From Cedecea neteri (lineage in GTDB: Bacteria > Pseudomonadota > Gammaproteobacteria > Enterobacterales > Enterobacteriaceae): a stretch of DNA of 64,000 nt. Position 1 is the first letter of the stretch. Each line of letters starts with the position of its first letter. Both the position numbers and the translations under genes were made by a program. The notes under the pieces are model-generated. The model was not told where the DNA came from and made no database searches. It saw nothing but the letters and a program-made list of their open reading frames with translations. This document shows positions 28,217 to 36,935 of this stretch, piece after piece. The DNA is taken from assembly GCF_000757825.1 (NCBI RefSeq), contig NZ_CP009451.1:3782001-3846000 (forward strand), read 5' to 3'.

Positions 28217-29176
28217 ATGACCCTCACTTCTGTCGGCGTTGATATTGCTAAGCTAAAATTTGATGTCGCTGTCCTGCTGCCTGGTCAGAAATACAAAACT
28301 AAAAAGTTTGCTAACACGCCTGCGGGATGTCGTGAGTTTATTCACTGGCTGACCCGCTTTGGGGACTGTCATGTCTGTATGGAAGCGACGGGCAGCTACA
28401 GCACGGAACTCGCCACGGCATTGTCCGATGGCGGCTATCGCGTCAGCCTGGAAAACCCTGCCCGCATTCATGCCTTCAGTAACACCGAACTGACCCGAAA
28501 CAAAACGGATAAAAGCGATGCCGCCCTGATAGCAAGGTATTGTGCCCTGTATCAGCCAGCCCAATGGCATCCGGCTCCTCTCAGCCAGCGACAGCTGACC
28601 GCGCTGGTGCGGCATCTTAAAAATCTTGAAGAGATGCGTCAGATGGAAGAGAACAGGCTGGAGGCCGCAGATAAGGTCATCACTGGCTCGTTAAAAGAGC
28701 ACATCGCCACGCTGGATGAACTGATAAAAGAAACCAAAAAGAAAATCAGACAGCACATTGATGATGACCCGGACCTGAGAAAAGACAAAGCGCTGCTGGA
28801 GAGTATCCCGGGAGTGGGAGATGTGCTGAGTACGAGTCTTCTGGCCTTCGCAGGAAACCTGAGGCGGTTCAGGAGCAGTAAGGCTCTGGTGGCTTATGCA
28901 GGGCTGAACCCACGACGTTGTGAGTCCGGGATGTGGAAGGGAAAGAGCAGGTTGTCAAAAGTGGGGAGCCGTGAGCTGCGTAGCGTGCTGTATATGCCTA
29001 CGGTAGTGGCGGGAAGATGTAATGAAGTGGTGAAAGACCTGATGACCCGGATGGCGAGCAGGGGGAAGACAGGCAAAGAACGCGTGTGTGCAGGAATGAG
29101 AAAGCTGCTACAGCTGGCTTATGGGGTGGTGAAATCAGGGCGTGAATTTAACGCTGAAATACCGCTTGCCGGATAA
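28217..29176 (+). CDS. IS110-family transposase, copy 2
   Basis: A 319-residue protein identical to the one at 9952-10911, including the DEDD residues (D9, E56, D98, D101) and S237. Base changes between the copies are silent. The intact reading frame and identity suggest recent transposition of one from the other or from a third copy elsewhere. Confidence 0.97.
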   Translation: MTLTSVGVDIAKLKFDVAVLLPGQKYKTKKFANTPAGCREFIHWLTRFGDCHVCMEATGSYSTELATALSDGGYRVSLENPARIHAFSNTELTRNKTDKSDAALIARYCALYQPAQWHPAPLSQRQLTALVRHLKNLEEMRQMEENRLEAADKVITGSLKEHIATLDELIKETKKKIRQHIDDDPDLRKDKALLESIPGVGDVLSTSLLAFAGNLRRFRSSKALVAYAGLNPRRCESGMWKGKSRLSKVGSRELRSVLYMPTVVAGRCNEVVKDLMTRMASRGKTGKERVCAGMRKLLQLAYGVVKSGREFNAEIPLAG

Positions 29177-29191
29177 CCGACAAGACGGTAT

Positions 29192-29379
29192 CTCTCCCAG
29201 AGGGAGAGGGGGAAAACAGCCAACGTAGAACATTTTTTATTCCCTCTCCCTTCCAGGGAGAGGGTTAGGGTGAGGGTAAAAATAAGAAGCGAGGCACGGT
29301 TCCGGCTTAAATCGCCTCCGTTTTCTCTCCGACTGGCCAGGGTCCGGCCGTCGGGAACGGCCGGAGGCTGAGAGCGTCG
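29192..29379. repeat. MITE-like repeat copy 2, right part
   Basis: Shares the GGGAGAG palindromic module, the AAGAAGCGAGGCACGGTTCC segment and the GGCCGGAGGCTGAGAGCGTCG module with copy 3 (inverted there). It diverges after about 29379 and has no recognisable terminal repeat, so it seems truncated at this end, about 90 bp before mtnA. Confidence 0.75.
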
Positions 29380-29470
29380 TTGCTCCTGCATAAACGTCGT
29401 ATTTGCGAGTAAAAGGCTGCTCCCTGCACTGATAGCATCCCCTGTGGGGAGAAGGTCAGGATGTGGGGCA

Positions 29471-30496
29471 TTATTTTTGAGGCAAAAATACCCCATCCCG
29501 GACCTGCTTCGGCGTTACTACGCCCGTATCCAGAATCCAGCCGCTAATTAACTCTGCCGGAGTCACGTCGAACGCCGGGTTGTACACCGTGGCATTTTCA
29601 GGTGCCCAGTGCACGCTACCAAAACTGCCCGTTACGCCGGTCACTTCACCTGCCGCTCGCTGCTCAATAGGAATGGCCTCGCCGTTCGGACAGTTTCTGT
29701 CCAGCGTGGTATGCGGGGCGGCAACGTAGAACGGAATATCGTGATAATGCGCCAGCACGGCCAGGCTATAGGTGCCGATTTTATTAGCCACGTCACCGTT
29801 CGCGGCGATGCGGTCAGCGCCTACCCAGATAGCATCCACCTGCTTTTTCGCCATCAGGCTGGCGGCCATTGAATCGCAAATCAGCCGGTAAGGAATGCCA
29901 AGTTCACCGAGTTCCCATGCCGTGAGCCTGCCGCCCTGCAGCAGCGGGCGCGTTTCATCTACCCAGACGCTGGCGACGTGGCCTTCATTAAACGCGCGCT
30001 GGATGACGCCCAGCGCAGTACCTACGCCTGCGGTAGCAAGGCCGCCGGTGTTGCAGTGGGTCAACAGGCGGCTGCCAGGTTTCACCAGCGCTGCGCCTGC
30101 ACGGGCTATGTTGTCGCACAGCACTTTATCTTCCGCCACCAGCCGCAGAGCCTCTTCCCCCAGGGCTGCAACAAAGTTTTCCTGGGCCAGCGCCTGCTTC
30201 ATGCGGTCGAGGTTATTCATCAGGTTAACCGCCGTCGGGCGGGAAGCGCGCAGGGTTTCCAGCGCCTCGGCGAGCTGGGGCTTTGTAAGTCCTTGCTCTG
30301 CCAGCAGCGCCAGCAGCAGGCTGGCGGAAAGACCAATCAGCGGCGCACCACGCACGCTAAGAGCATGAATATGGCTGACCAGTTGGCCAACGGTATGGGC
30401 CGGGAGCCAGTTTTTCTGCTGCGGCAGCGCCTGCTGGTCGAGGATCCAAAGCTGGTTATCACGCACTTCAAGGCTGGTGGTTTTTAAATTATGCAT
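29471..30496 (-). CDS. mtnA: S-methyl-5-thioribose-1-phosphate isomerase
   Basis: A 341-residue protein when started at [11 protein letters not shown]; an ATG five codons upstream is possible. The catalytic cysteine is in [11 protein letters not shown] and the catalytic aspartate in [19 protein letters not shown], both diagnostic of MtnA rather than eIF2B subunits. It isomerises methylthioribose-1-phosphate to methylthioribulose-1-phosphate. It is divergent from mtnK with a MetJ box between. Confidence 0.97.
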   Translation of the reverse strand: MHNLKTTSLEVRDNQLWILDQQALPQQKNWLPAHTVGQLVSHIHALSVRGAPLIGLSASLLLALLAEQGLTKPQLAEALETLRASRPTAVNLMNNLDRMKQALAQENFVAALGEEALRLVAEDKVLCDNIARAGAALVKPGSRLLTHCNTGGLATAGVGTALGVIQRAFNEGHVASVWVDETRPLLQGGRLTAWELGELGIPYRLICDSMAASLMAKKQVDAIWVGADRIAANGDVANKIGTYSLAVLAHYHDIPFYVAAPHTTLDRNCPNGEAIPIEQRAAGEVTGVTGSFGSVHWAPENATVYNPAFDVTPAELISGWILDTGVVTPKQVRDGVFLPQK

Positions 30497-30557
30497 TCGT
30501 GTTAATTCCATGTTGCGTTGTTGCGGTATATTGTGCCAACATGACTTCCGGATGTAT

Positions 30558-30573
30558 AGACGTCCAAACGTCT
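30558..30573. promoter_or_regulatory. MetJ box between mtnA and mtnK
   Basis: AGACGTCC and AAACGTCT are adjacent 8-mers matching the MetJ unit at 7/8 each. A weaker third unit, GGATGTAT, precedes them at 30550-30557. It controls the divergent mtnA and mtnK promoters. Confidence 0.87.
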
Positions 30574-30603
30574 TAATTTACTTTATTTTCTGAGAGGATC
30601 GCC

Positions 30604-31803
30604 ATGTCGCAATACCGCACTTTTACCGCCGCTGACGCAGTGGCTTATGCTCAACAGTTTGGCGGGCTGCAGACGCCGTCTGAGCTGGTGGAGGCGCAGG
30701 AAGTGGGCGACGGCAACCTTAATCTGGTGTTTAAAATCTTTGATACCCAGGGCGTTAGCCGGACGATCGTGAAGCAGGCGCTGCCGTATGTGCGCTGCGT
30801 GGGCGAGTCCTGGCCGCTGACGCTGGATCGTGCTCGTCTTGAGGCGCAAACCCTGGTGGAGCACTATCAGCACAGCCCTGAGCACACGGTAAACGTGGTG
30901 CATTACGACCCGGCGCTGGCGGTGATGGTGATGGAAGATCTCTCCAGCCATCGCATCTGGCGCGGCGAGCTGGTGAAGGGCGTTTATTATCCTCAGGCGG
31001 CAAGCCAGCTTGGGGAATATCTGGCAAAGACGTTGTTCCACACCTCGGATTTCTACCTGCATCCGCATGATAAGAAGGCGCTGGTTTCCCGTTTTATCAA
31101 TGCTGAAATGTGTGAAATCACCGAGGATCTGTTCTTTAACGACCCGTATCAGATCCATGAGCGTAATAACTACCCGGCCGCGCTGGAGCAGCAGATCGCC
31201 GCGCTGCGTAGCGATAACGCTCTAAAGCTGGCCGTGGCTCAGCTAAAACATAAATTCTTCTCCAGCGCCGAAGCGTTGCTGCACGGTGATATCCACAGCG
31301 GCTCAATTTTCGTGGCGGAAGGCAGCCTGAAAGCCATCGACGCCGAGTTTGGCTACGTTGGCCCTATTGGGTTTGATATTGGCACCGCCATCGGCAACCT
31401 GCTGCTGAACTACTGCGCGCTGCCGGGGCATTTTGGCCCACGTGATGCGGCCAGCCAGCGCGAGCAACGGCTGAAAGATATTCAGGAGATTTGGCTGAGC
31501 TTCTCCGGGCACTTTACGACGCTTGCTCGCGCCAAAACGCGCGACGCAGCGCTGGCGACGGAAGGATATGCCGAACACTATCTGCAAAAAGTTTGGGTAG
31601 ATGCGGTAGGCTTCTGTGGCGCCGAGCTGATTCGCCGCTGCGTGGGTTTGTCCCATGTCGCCGATCTGGAAAGTATTGAAGATGAGGCGACTCGCCTGGC
31701 CTGTGTCAGCCACGCGATTGAGCTGGGCAAATTCCTGATTCTGATTGCCGACCAGGTGAATTCAGTGGATGAGTTTATTGCGAGAGTTCGGCAGAAGGGG
31801 TGA
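30604..31803 (+). CDS. mtnK: S-methyl-5-thioribose kinase
   Basis: A 399-residue kinase of the choline-kinase-like fold. The catalytic loop is [12 protein letters not shown] and the metal-binding motif is [13 protein letters not shown]. It phosphorylates 5-methylthioribose at C1, the entry step for methylthioribose made by Pfs/MtnN or taken from outside. GAGAGGATC precedes the start. Convergent with the LVIVD gene downstream. Confidence 0.97.
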   Translation: MSQYRTFTAADAVAYAQQFGGLQTPSELVEAQEVGDGNLNLVFKIFDTQGVSRTIVKQALPYVRCVGESWPLTLDRARLEAQTLVEHYQHSPEHTVNVVHYDPALAVMVMEDLSSHRIWRGELVKGVYYPQAASQLGEYLAKTLFHTSDFYLHPHDKKALVSRFINAEMCEITEDLFFNDPYQIHERNNYPAALEQQIAALRSDNALKLAVAQLKHKFFSSAEALLHGDIHSGSIFVAEGSLKAIDAEFGYVGPIGFDIGTAIGNLLLNYCALPGHFGPRDAASQREQRLKDIQEIWLSFSGHFTTLARAKTRDAALATEGYAEHYLQKVWVDAVGFCGAELIRRCVGLSHVADLESIEDEATRLACVSHAIELGKFLILIADQVNSVDEFIARVRQKG

Positions 31804-31919
31804 GTTTTCTTCTGTCATGTTCGCTTTAATCAAGGACTATGCGGGTCTGGTGAACGGAATTTCATCCATATCCACATGAAAATCAGCGCTCACAAAGAAA
31901 TTGCCTCTAAATCGTAGGG

Positions 31920-33158
31920 CTACCCCAAATACTCGATAATCGACAACCCACCGTTATAATCCGTGCTGTACACAATCCCTTGCGCATCCACAAATACATC
32001 ACATGACTGGATTACCTGCGGGCGGCCAGGGCGGGTATCCATCATTCTTTCCGGGGCGGCTGGCACTAGCGCACCGGTTTCTACCGGGCGGTATGGGTTC
32101 GAAATATCGTAGGCACGCACGCCCGCGTTCTGATAAGTCGCGAAAATCAACGTATCGCTGATAAAACTGCCGGGGCGGTTTTCGTGCAGGTTATGCGGGC
32201 CGAAGTGCGCGCCTTTCGCCACATAATCAATTTCATCCGGCTGCGGGAACGTGGAGATGCTGACCGGGTTTGCAGGGTCACGAATATCAAACAGCCAAAT
32301 CAGCTTCTCGCCGTCCTCCTGGTTGTCCAGCACCGCTTCGTCGAGCACCACCAGCAGATCCCGGTTCGGCAGCGGCAGCGCCGTGTGAGTACCGCCGCCA
32401 AACGGCGGGCTCCAGTTGCGGTGGCTGATGAGCTGCGGCTGCGAGCGGTCAGACACGTCCAGCAGCGTCAGGCCACCGTCGCGCCAGCTGGCATACGCCG
32501 TGTCGCCGCTGATAATCGCGTGGTGTAACGCATAGCGTTTCCCTTCCGGCCAGGTCGGTTGTTCACCTGCGGCGGTGTTCATCCCCGGCAGCCACCAGTT
32601 GCCCGCCACCTGCGGATTGAGTGGGTCGGCGAGGTCGATAGTCAGGAAAATGTAATCGCTAAAACCGTCGACCAGTGCGGAAACATAGGCCCAGCGGCCG
32701 CCCACGTACCAGCAGCGGTGAATGCCGATGCCGCTCAGCGACAGGAAGCTAATTTCTTTAGGCTTGTCAGGCGTGGAGATATCAAAAATGCGCAACCCGG
32801 CGCTCCAGCCTTTGTCCTGCACGTCGCGAACCGTTTCGCCAACCGATTTGGTGTAGTAAACCTTTTCATCGGCGAAGCGCACGTCGGCGAACAGGTCGCG
32901 GGCGTTAATCACCAGCAGCAGGTCGTCGTGTGCCTGCAGGTGAATATTCCAGGTGCCCGGCGGCGCGGGCACGAAGCCCGCCGCTTTCGGATTTTTGGGG
33001 TCGCGGACGTCAACAATCGAAAAACCCTGAGACACCATATGGCCGATGTACGCATAGCCCCGATGCACCATCAGCTGCACGCCGTCGGGTTTTCCACCCT
33101 GATCGCTATGGCCGATAAGCCGCATATTGCGGCTGTATTCGGGTTGTGGCAGTGCCAT
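31920..33158 (-). CDS. LVIVD-repeat beta-propeller protein
   Basis: A 412-residue protein without a signal peptide. It is built of repeated blades of the form G-x-S-I-V-D-V-x-D-P-x-N-P (for example FSIVDVRDPKNP, LRIFDISTPDKP, LTLLDVSDRSQP, VRAYDISNPYRP), typical of LVIVD repeats. Conserved HNLHENRPGSF and HLQAHDDLLLV segments place several histidines in loops. The start is 11 bp after the binding-protein stop, so it is the last gene of a four-gene importer operon beside mtnK. Biochemical role unknown; a sugar-binding or lactonase-like activity on an imported thiosugar is a possibility only. Confidence 0.8.
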   Translation of the reverse strand: MALPQPEYSRNMRLIGHSDQGGKPDGVQLMVHRGYAYIGHMVSQGFSIVDVRDPKNPKAAGFVPAPPGTWNIHLQAHDDLLLVINARDLFADVRFADEKVYYTKSVGETVRDVQDKGWSAGLRIFDISTPDKPKEISFLSLSGIGIHRCWYVGGRWAYVSALVDGFSDYIFLTIDLADPLNPQVAGNWWLPGMNTAAGEQPTWPEGKRYALHHAIISGDTAYASWRDGGLTLLDVSDRSQPQLISHRNWSPPFGGGTHTALPLPNRDLLVVLDEAVLDNQEDGEKLIWLFDIRDPANPVSISTFPQPDEIDYVAKGAHFGPHNLHENRPGSFISDTLIFATYQNAGVRAYDISNPYRPVETGALVPAAPERMMDTRPGRPQVIQSCDVFVDAQGIVYSTDYNGGLSIIEYLG

Positions 33159-33169
33159 TGCGCGACTCC

Positions 33170-34234
33170 TTATTTATTTTTCGCTTCGAGTGTGGCAAAC
33201 CACGGGGCGATAAAGTCGTCGGTCTGGCCCCAGCCCGGAATAATTTTGCTCAGCGAGGCGACGTTGACCGGGCCAGGCTGGCTCGCCAGCAGCGCCTGAG
33301 GAATAGCGGCCGCTTTAAAGTCGTAGGTTGCAGGCGTTTGCTCCCCGGCAATCTTGTACGCGACGAGGCGCACGTTGGTGGCGCCAATCAGCTTCGGATC
33401 CACCGCCACGCTGACTTTCCACGGGCTGTTGGCTTCACGCATCAGCTGAATATCCTGGTTAGAAACGTCGATGCTGTAGAGTTTAATTTCGGTGCGGCCG
33501 TTCTCCTGCAGCGCTTTATAGGCGCCCTGGCTGAAGGCGTCCCAGGTGCCCCAGATGGCGTCGATTTTACCTTTTGGGTATTTCGCCAGTATCGCGCCCA
33601 CTTTGTTGGCGGTATCGCCCTGTACGTCGGAGGAAACCGCGCCGATGGACTCCAGTTCTTTAATGCCCGGGTTGGCTTTCAGCAGCTCCTGATAGGCGGC
33701 CTGGCGGCGTTCCATCGGTGGGAAACCGGCGACCCATAGCTTGATGATGTTGGCTTTGCCGTTGAAGTCTTTAACCAACTGGCCGAAGGAGAGGCCGGTC
33801 AGCGAAGCATCGTCCTGCTGGGTCACGGTCACGCCAGGAATAGTGCCGTTCACCGCGGTATCAAACACCGATACCGCAATGCCTGCAGCCACGGCTTTTT
33901 TCACCAGTTCGGTAGAGTAAGGGTCACGGCCCTGAGAAAGAATAATCCCGTCATACTTCTGGCTGATGGCCTGGTTTACAAAGTCCTGGAAGCGGGCGTC
34001 GTCGCCGTTGCTCAGGAAGGTGCTGACCTTAAAGCCCAGCTTTTTGGCCTGCTGAACCGCCCCGGCGACAAACTGCGTGGTGTTATCGTCGGAACCGAGG
34101 TTACGAATCACGGCGATGCGGACAGGACCGTCGTGCGCGGCGATTTTTTCCGGAACCGGCGTTGGCGTTGCGGCGTGGCCAGGCAGCGCGGCGAGCAGGC
34201 TAAGCGCCAGCAGTGAAGTTGTCAGTTTTTTCAT
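33170..34234 (-). CDS. Sugar-type ABC periplasmic binding protein (RbsB/TorT family)
   Basis: A 354-residue exported protein with a Sec signal peptide (KKLTTSLLALSLLAALPGHA, cleavage before ATP). The periplasmic-binding fold I has VRIAVIRNLGSDD, YDGIILSQGRDP, GIAVSVFDTAV and IDAIWGTWDAFSQGA, typical of ribose/autoinducer-type receptors. It is the third gene of the operon, 27 bp after the permease stop. The position next to mtnAK and MetJ control upstream suggest a methylthio-sugar ligand (inference). Confidence 0.86.
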   Translation of the reverse strand: MKKLTTSLLALSLLAALPGHAATPTPVPEKIAAHDGPVRIAVIRNLGSDDNTTQFVAGAVQQAKKLGFKVSTFLSNGDDARFQDFVNQAISQKYDGIILSQGRDPYSTELVKKAVAAGIAVSVFDTAVNGTIPGVTVTQQDDASLTGLSFGQLVKDFNGKANIIKLWVAGFPPMERRQAAYQELLKANPGIKELESIGAVSSDVQGDTANKVGAILAKYPKGKIDAIWGTWDAFSQGAYKALQENGRTEIKLYSIDVSNQDIQLMREANSPWKVSVAVDPKLIGATNVRLVAYKIAGEQTPATYDFKAAAIPQALLASQPGPVNVASLSKIIPGWGQTDDFIAPWFATLEAKNK

Positions 34235-34261
34235 GGTCGTTACCCTGTGTGAAGTGTTGTT

Positions 34262-35257
34262 TTAGCGTCGTTGTATGTAAGTAATCGCCAGCGCTGCAGC
34301 CAGCACCAGGCCTTTAATAATATCCATGGCGTAGTAGGGCACGGAGAGCATCACCAGCCCGTTTTGCAGCACGCCCAGAATCACCGCGCCGACCAGCGTG
34401 CCGAGCGCGTTAGGTTTGCCAGAGCCTGCCAGAGAGAAACCAATCCAGGCCGCGGCTACGGCATCCATCAGGTAGCCGCCACCGGCGTTGACCTGTGAGG
34501 AGCCAATACGCGAGGCCAGCAGAATGCCGCCTAAGCCCGCCAGCAGCGAGGCCAGCACGTAGGCCGCCACGCGATAGCGAGTGGTACGTATGCCGGACAG
34601 ACGAGCCGCCTCCGGGTTACCGCCGATGGCGTACATCCGGCGGCCATGTTTGGTCAGAGACAGCGCAAGCTGGGCAACCAGAGTGACCACCAGCATGATG
34701 ATAACGATGGTCGGCACCTGCCCGAGCAGGCCAAAGGCGGCGGGAATAGTCCCTTCGGCCATGTCACCGCTCGGCAGCACCATATTTTCGGTAATCGAGC
34801 CGCCGTAGCTGTAGGTCATCGCCACGCCCTGAATCACAAACAGGCTGGCCAGCGTGGCGAGCATGTCGGGAATTTTCAGCACCACGATCAGGAAGGCGTT
34901 AAACAGCCCGACCAGCGTGCACAGGACCAGGGTGATAAGAATGGCCTCGGTTGTGCCGAAGCCGTGCCAGACGAACAGCGAAATCACCAGCGCGTTGGCC
35001 AGCGAGGCGGTCGAGCCCACGGACAGGTCAAACCCGCCCACGGTGAGCGAGATAGACACGCCGATGGCAATCACCGTGACAATGGCGATGGAGCGCAGAA
35101 TATTGATGATGTTGTTCGGTTCGAGGAAGCTGTCGGACGCGATGCCGAACAGCGCCACCAGGGCGACCACGGTGAGCAACATCCCCCATTTGTAGAGAAA
35201 GTCAAAAAGCTGCTGGCGGCCTGAAGCGCTGGCCTTAAGGGATAATGCTTTGCTCAC
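34262..35257 (-). CDS. Sugar-type ABC permease (RbsC family)
   Basis: A 331-residue membrane protein with eight to ten helices. It contains GGFDLSVGSTASLANAL (the RbsC/AraH signature), IGGNPEAARLSGI and GTLVGAVILGVLQNGL. It starts at GTG, which overlaps the ATPase TGA and follows GGAGGAAC with good spacing; a longer frame to 35365 lies within the ATPase gene and is rejected. A single permease gene implies a homodimer. Confidence 0.88.
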   Translation of the reverse strand: MSKALSLKASASGRQQLFDFLYKWGMLLTVVALVALFGIASDSFLEPNNIINILRSIAIVTVIAIGVSISLTVGGFDLSVGSTASLANALVISLFVWHGFGTTEAILITLVLCTLVGLFNAFLIVVLKIPDMLATLASLFVIQGVAMTYSYGGSITENMVLPSGDMAEGTIPAAFGLLGQVPTIVIIMLVVTLVAQLALSLTKHGRRMYAIGGNPEAARLSGIRTTRYRVAAYVLASLLAGLGGILLASRIGSSQVNAGGGYLMDAVAAAWIGFSLAGSGKPNALGTLVGAVILGVLQNGLVMLSVPYYAMDIIKGLVLAAALAITYIQRR

Positions 35258-36759
35258 GCGGGGGTTCCTCCGGTGGAGTAGAGTAATAAGGTTTCTTCGC
35301 TGGCCTGATGGCCGTCCAGCTCGGCGACGATACGCCCGTCCCACAGGACGCAGATGCGGTCGCACAGCCCGACCAGCTCTGCAAATTCGCCAGAGGCGTA
35401 AATCACGCCTTTTCCACGGCGAGCCAGCTGGTCAATCAGCACGAAGAGATCGGTTTTGGCTTTGATGTCCACGCCTTTGGTCGGCTCGTCAAAAATCAGC
35501 ACGTCGGCTTCGTTGCGCAGCCATTTGCCGATGGCCACTTTTTGCTGATTGCCGCCGGAAAGGCGACGCAGCGTTTGCGTCGGGCCGCTGGTGCGAACGC
35601 CCAACTGCTTAATCGTCTCTTCTGCCCAGCGTTTTGCTTTACGGTGGTTGAACAGCCCCCAGCGGGTAAACTGGCTATCTGAGCTGACGGCAAGGTTCAT
35701 GGTGACCGACTCGTCGATAAAAATGCCTTCTTTGCGGCGCTCTTCCGGCACCAGCACGATGCCGCGAGTAACCGAGTCTGCCGGGTCAGTCGGGCGCCAG
35801 TTCTTGCCTTTTAATTCACCGCGCTCAAGCGTGCTACGGGTGGCGCCAAACAGCGCTTTGCAAAGCTCCGTTTTCCCGGCGCCTGCCAGGCCAGCAATGC
35901 CCAGAATTTCGCCTTTGCGCAGCCGCAGCGAGATGTCGCGCAGCAGCGAATCGTCATGCAGACCTTCCACCGCCAGCAGCGTGTCGCCCTCAAACGGCGG
36001 GCGGTGAGGGGGATAAATATCTTCGAGCTGGTGGCCCAGCATTTTCTCGACAATCTCTTCGCCGCTGAGGTGCCCCATCGGGCCGCTGTCCACCAGTTTG
36101 CCGTCGCGCAGAACCGTCATCTGGTCACAAATCGCTTTCAGCTCGTGGATGCGGTGGGAGATAAACACCACGCCGATGCCGCCTTGCTGCAGCCTCTGCA
36201 CGACGCGGAAAAGATGTTCGCTTTCCTGGCTGTCTAATGGGGCAGTGGGCTCATCGAGGATCAGAAAACGGCAGTGATGAGAGAGCGCCCGCGCCAGCAG
36301 GATTTGCTGTTTTTCCGCCAGGGTGCATTGCTCAATGCGTTTTTTGACGTCTATCGCCACGTCGAGCTGTGCCAGTGCGGCGCGAGCCTGTTGATAAATT
36401 TTCGACCAGCGATAGACATGCCCCGCCTCCGCCAGCTTATCGAGCATGATGTTTTCCGCCACGCTGAGGCCGGGTACCAGCGCAACATCCACCTCCTGCT
36501 GAACCAGATGGATCCCCAGAAGTTTGGCGTCACGCGGGCTGCGGATTGTTACCGCTTCACCGTCGATCAGGATCTCGCCCTGATAATGGTCGTGGGCACC
36601 GGAAAGCACCGCCATCAGCGTGGATTTCCCCGCACCGTTTGCGCCGGTCAAAGCATGTACCGAGCCGCCATCCAGCCGGAAGTTCACCCGACTCAACGCG
36701 TTAAAGCCCGCGAAGGCGATAGAGATTTCTCGCATCTCAAGGCGGTCAGGCGTAGTCAT
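35254..36759 (-). CDS. Sugar-type ABC ATPase with two nucleotide-binding domains (RbsA family)
   Basis: A 501-residue tandem ATPase. The first domain has GANGAGKST, the LAEKQQILLARAL signature and FLILDEPTAPLD. The second has AGLAGAGKTEL, LSGGNQQKVAIGKWL and VLIFDEPTKGVD. Lack of a serine in the first signature and a degenerate second Walker A are common in this family. First gene of the importer operon. The MetJ-like site lies about 105 bp upstream. Confidence 0.88.
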   Translation of the reverse strand: MTTPDRLEMREISIAFAGFNALSRVNFRLDGGSVHALTGANGAGKSTLMAVLSGAHDHYQGEILIDGEAVTIRSPRDAKLLGIHLVQQEVDVALVPGLSVAENIMLDKLAEAGHVYRWSKIYQQARAALAQLDVAIDVKKRIEQCTLAEKQQILLARALSHHCRFLILDEPTAPLDSQESEHLFRVVQRLQQGGIGVVFISHRIHELKAICDQMTVLRDGKLVDSGPMGHLSGEEIVEKMLGHQLEDIYPPHRPPFEGDTLLAVEGLHDDSLLRDISLRLRKGEILGIAGLAGAGKTELCKALFGATRSTLERGELKGKNWRPTDPADSVTRGIVLVPEERRKEGIFIDESVTMNLAVSSDSQFTRWGLFNHRKAKRWAEETIKQLGVRTSGPTQTLRRLSGGNQQKVAIGKWLRNEADVLIFDEPTKGVDIKAKTDLFVLIDQLARRGKGVIYASGEFAELVGLCDRICVLWDGRIVAELDGHQASEETLLLYSTGGTPA

Positions 36760-36865
36760 AGCGTCGGCGGCTTCCGGGTTTAATGAATTGATCTGTCGAA
36801 TTTTTAGCGGCCTTCTGGGTTGCGGGCAATGAACGAAAAGACATAAGATAAAGCAAAATGATATT

Positions 36866-36889
36866 AGCCGTCCAGATGTCTGGACATAT
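36866..36889. promoter_or_regulatory. MetJ-like operator between importer operon and hcxA-like gene
   Basis: Three contiguous 8-mers, AGCCGTCC, AGATGTCT and GGACATAT, match the MetJ unit AGACGTCT at 6/8, 7/8 and 5/8. It lies in the divergent promoter region, 47 bp before the dehydrogenase start and about 107 bp before the ATPase start. It links the importer to the methionine regulon. Confidence 0.65.
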
Positions 36890-36935
36890 CATCGGCATAG
36901 AATATATCCCGCCAGCGAAGAAAAGGAAATGCATC

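Larger units (their letters stand above)
27994..29191 (+). mobile_element. IS110-family insertion sequence, copy 2
   Basis: Same 1198-bp element as at 9729-10926, inserted at the identical target and bordered by CT at 27992-27993 and 29192-29193. Only isolated substitutions separate the copies (for example in the 5' non-coding part and near the transposase 3' end). It sits between mtnD and mtnA without breaking a gene. Confidence 0.93.

Noticed and set aside
31850..31860. GTGAACGGAAT, similar to the MITE terminal repeat
   Set aside because: A solitary 11-base match without neighbouring repeat blocks; could be chance.
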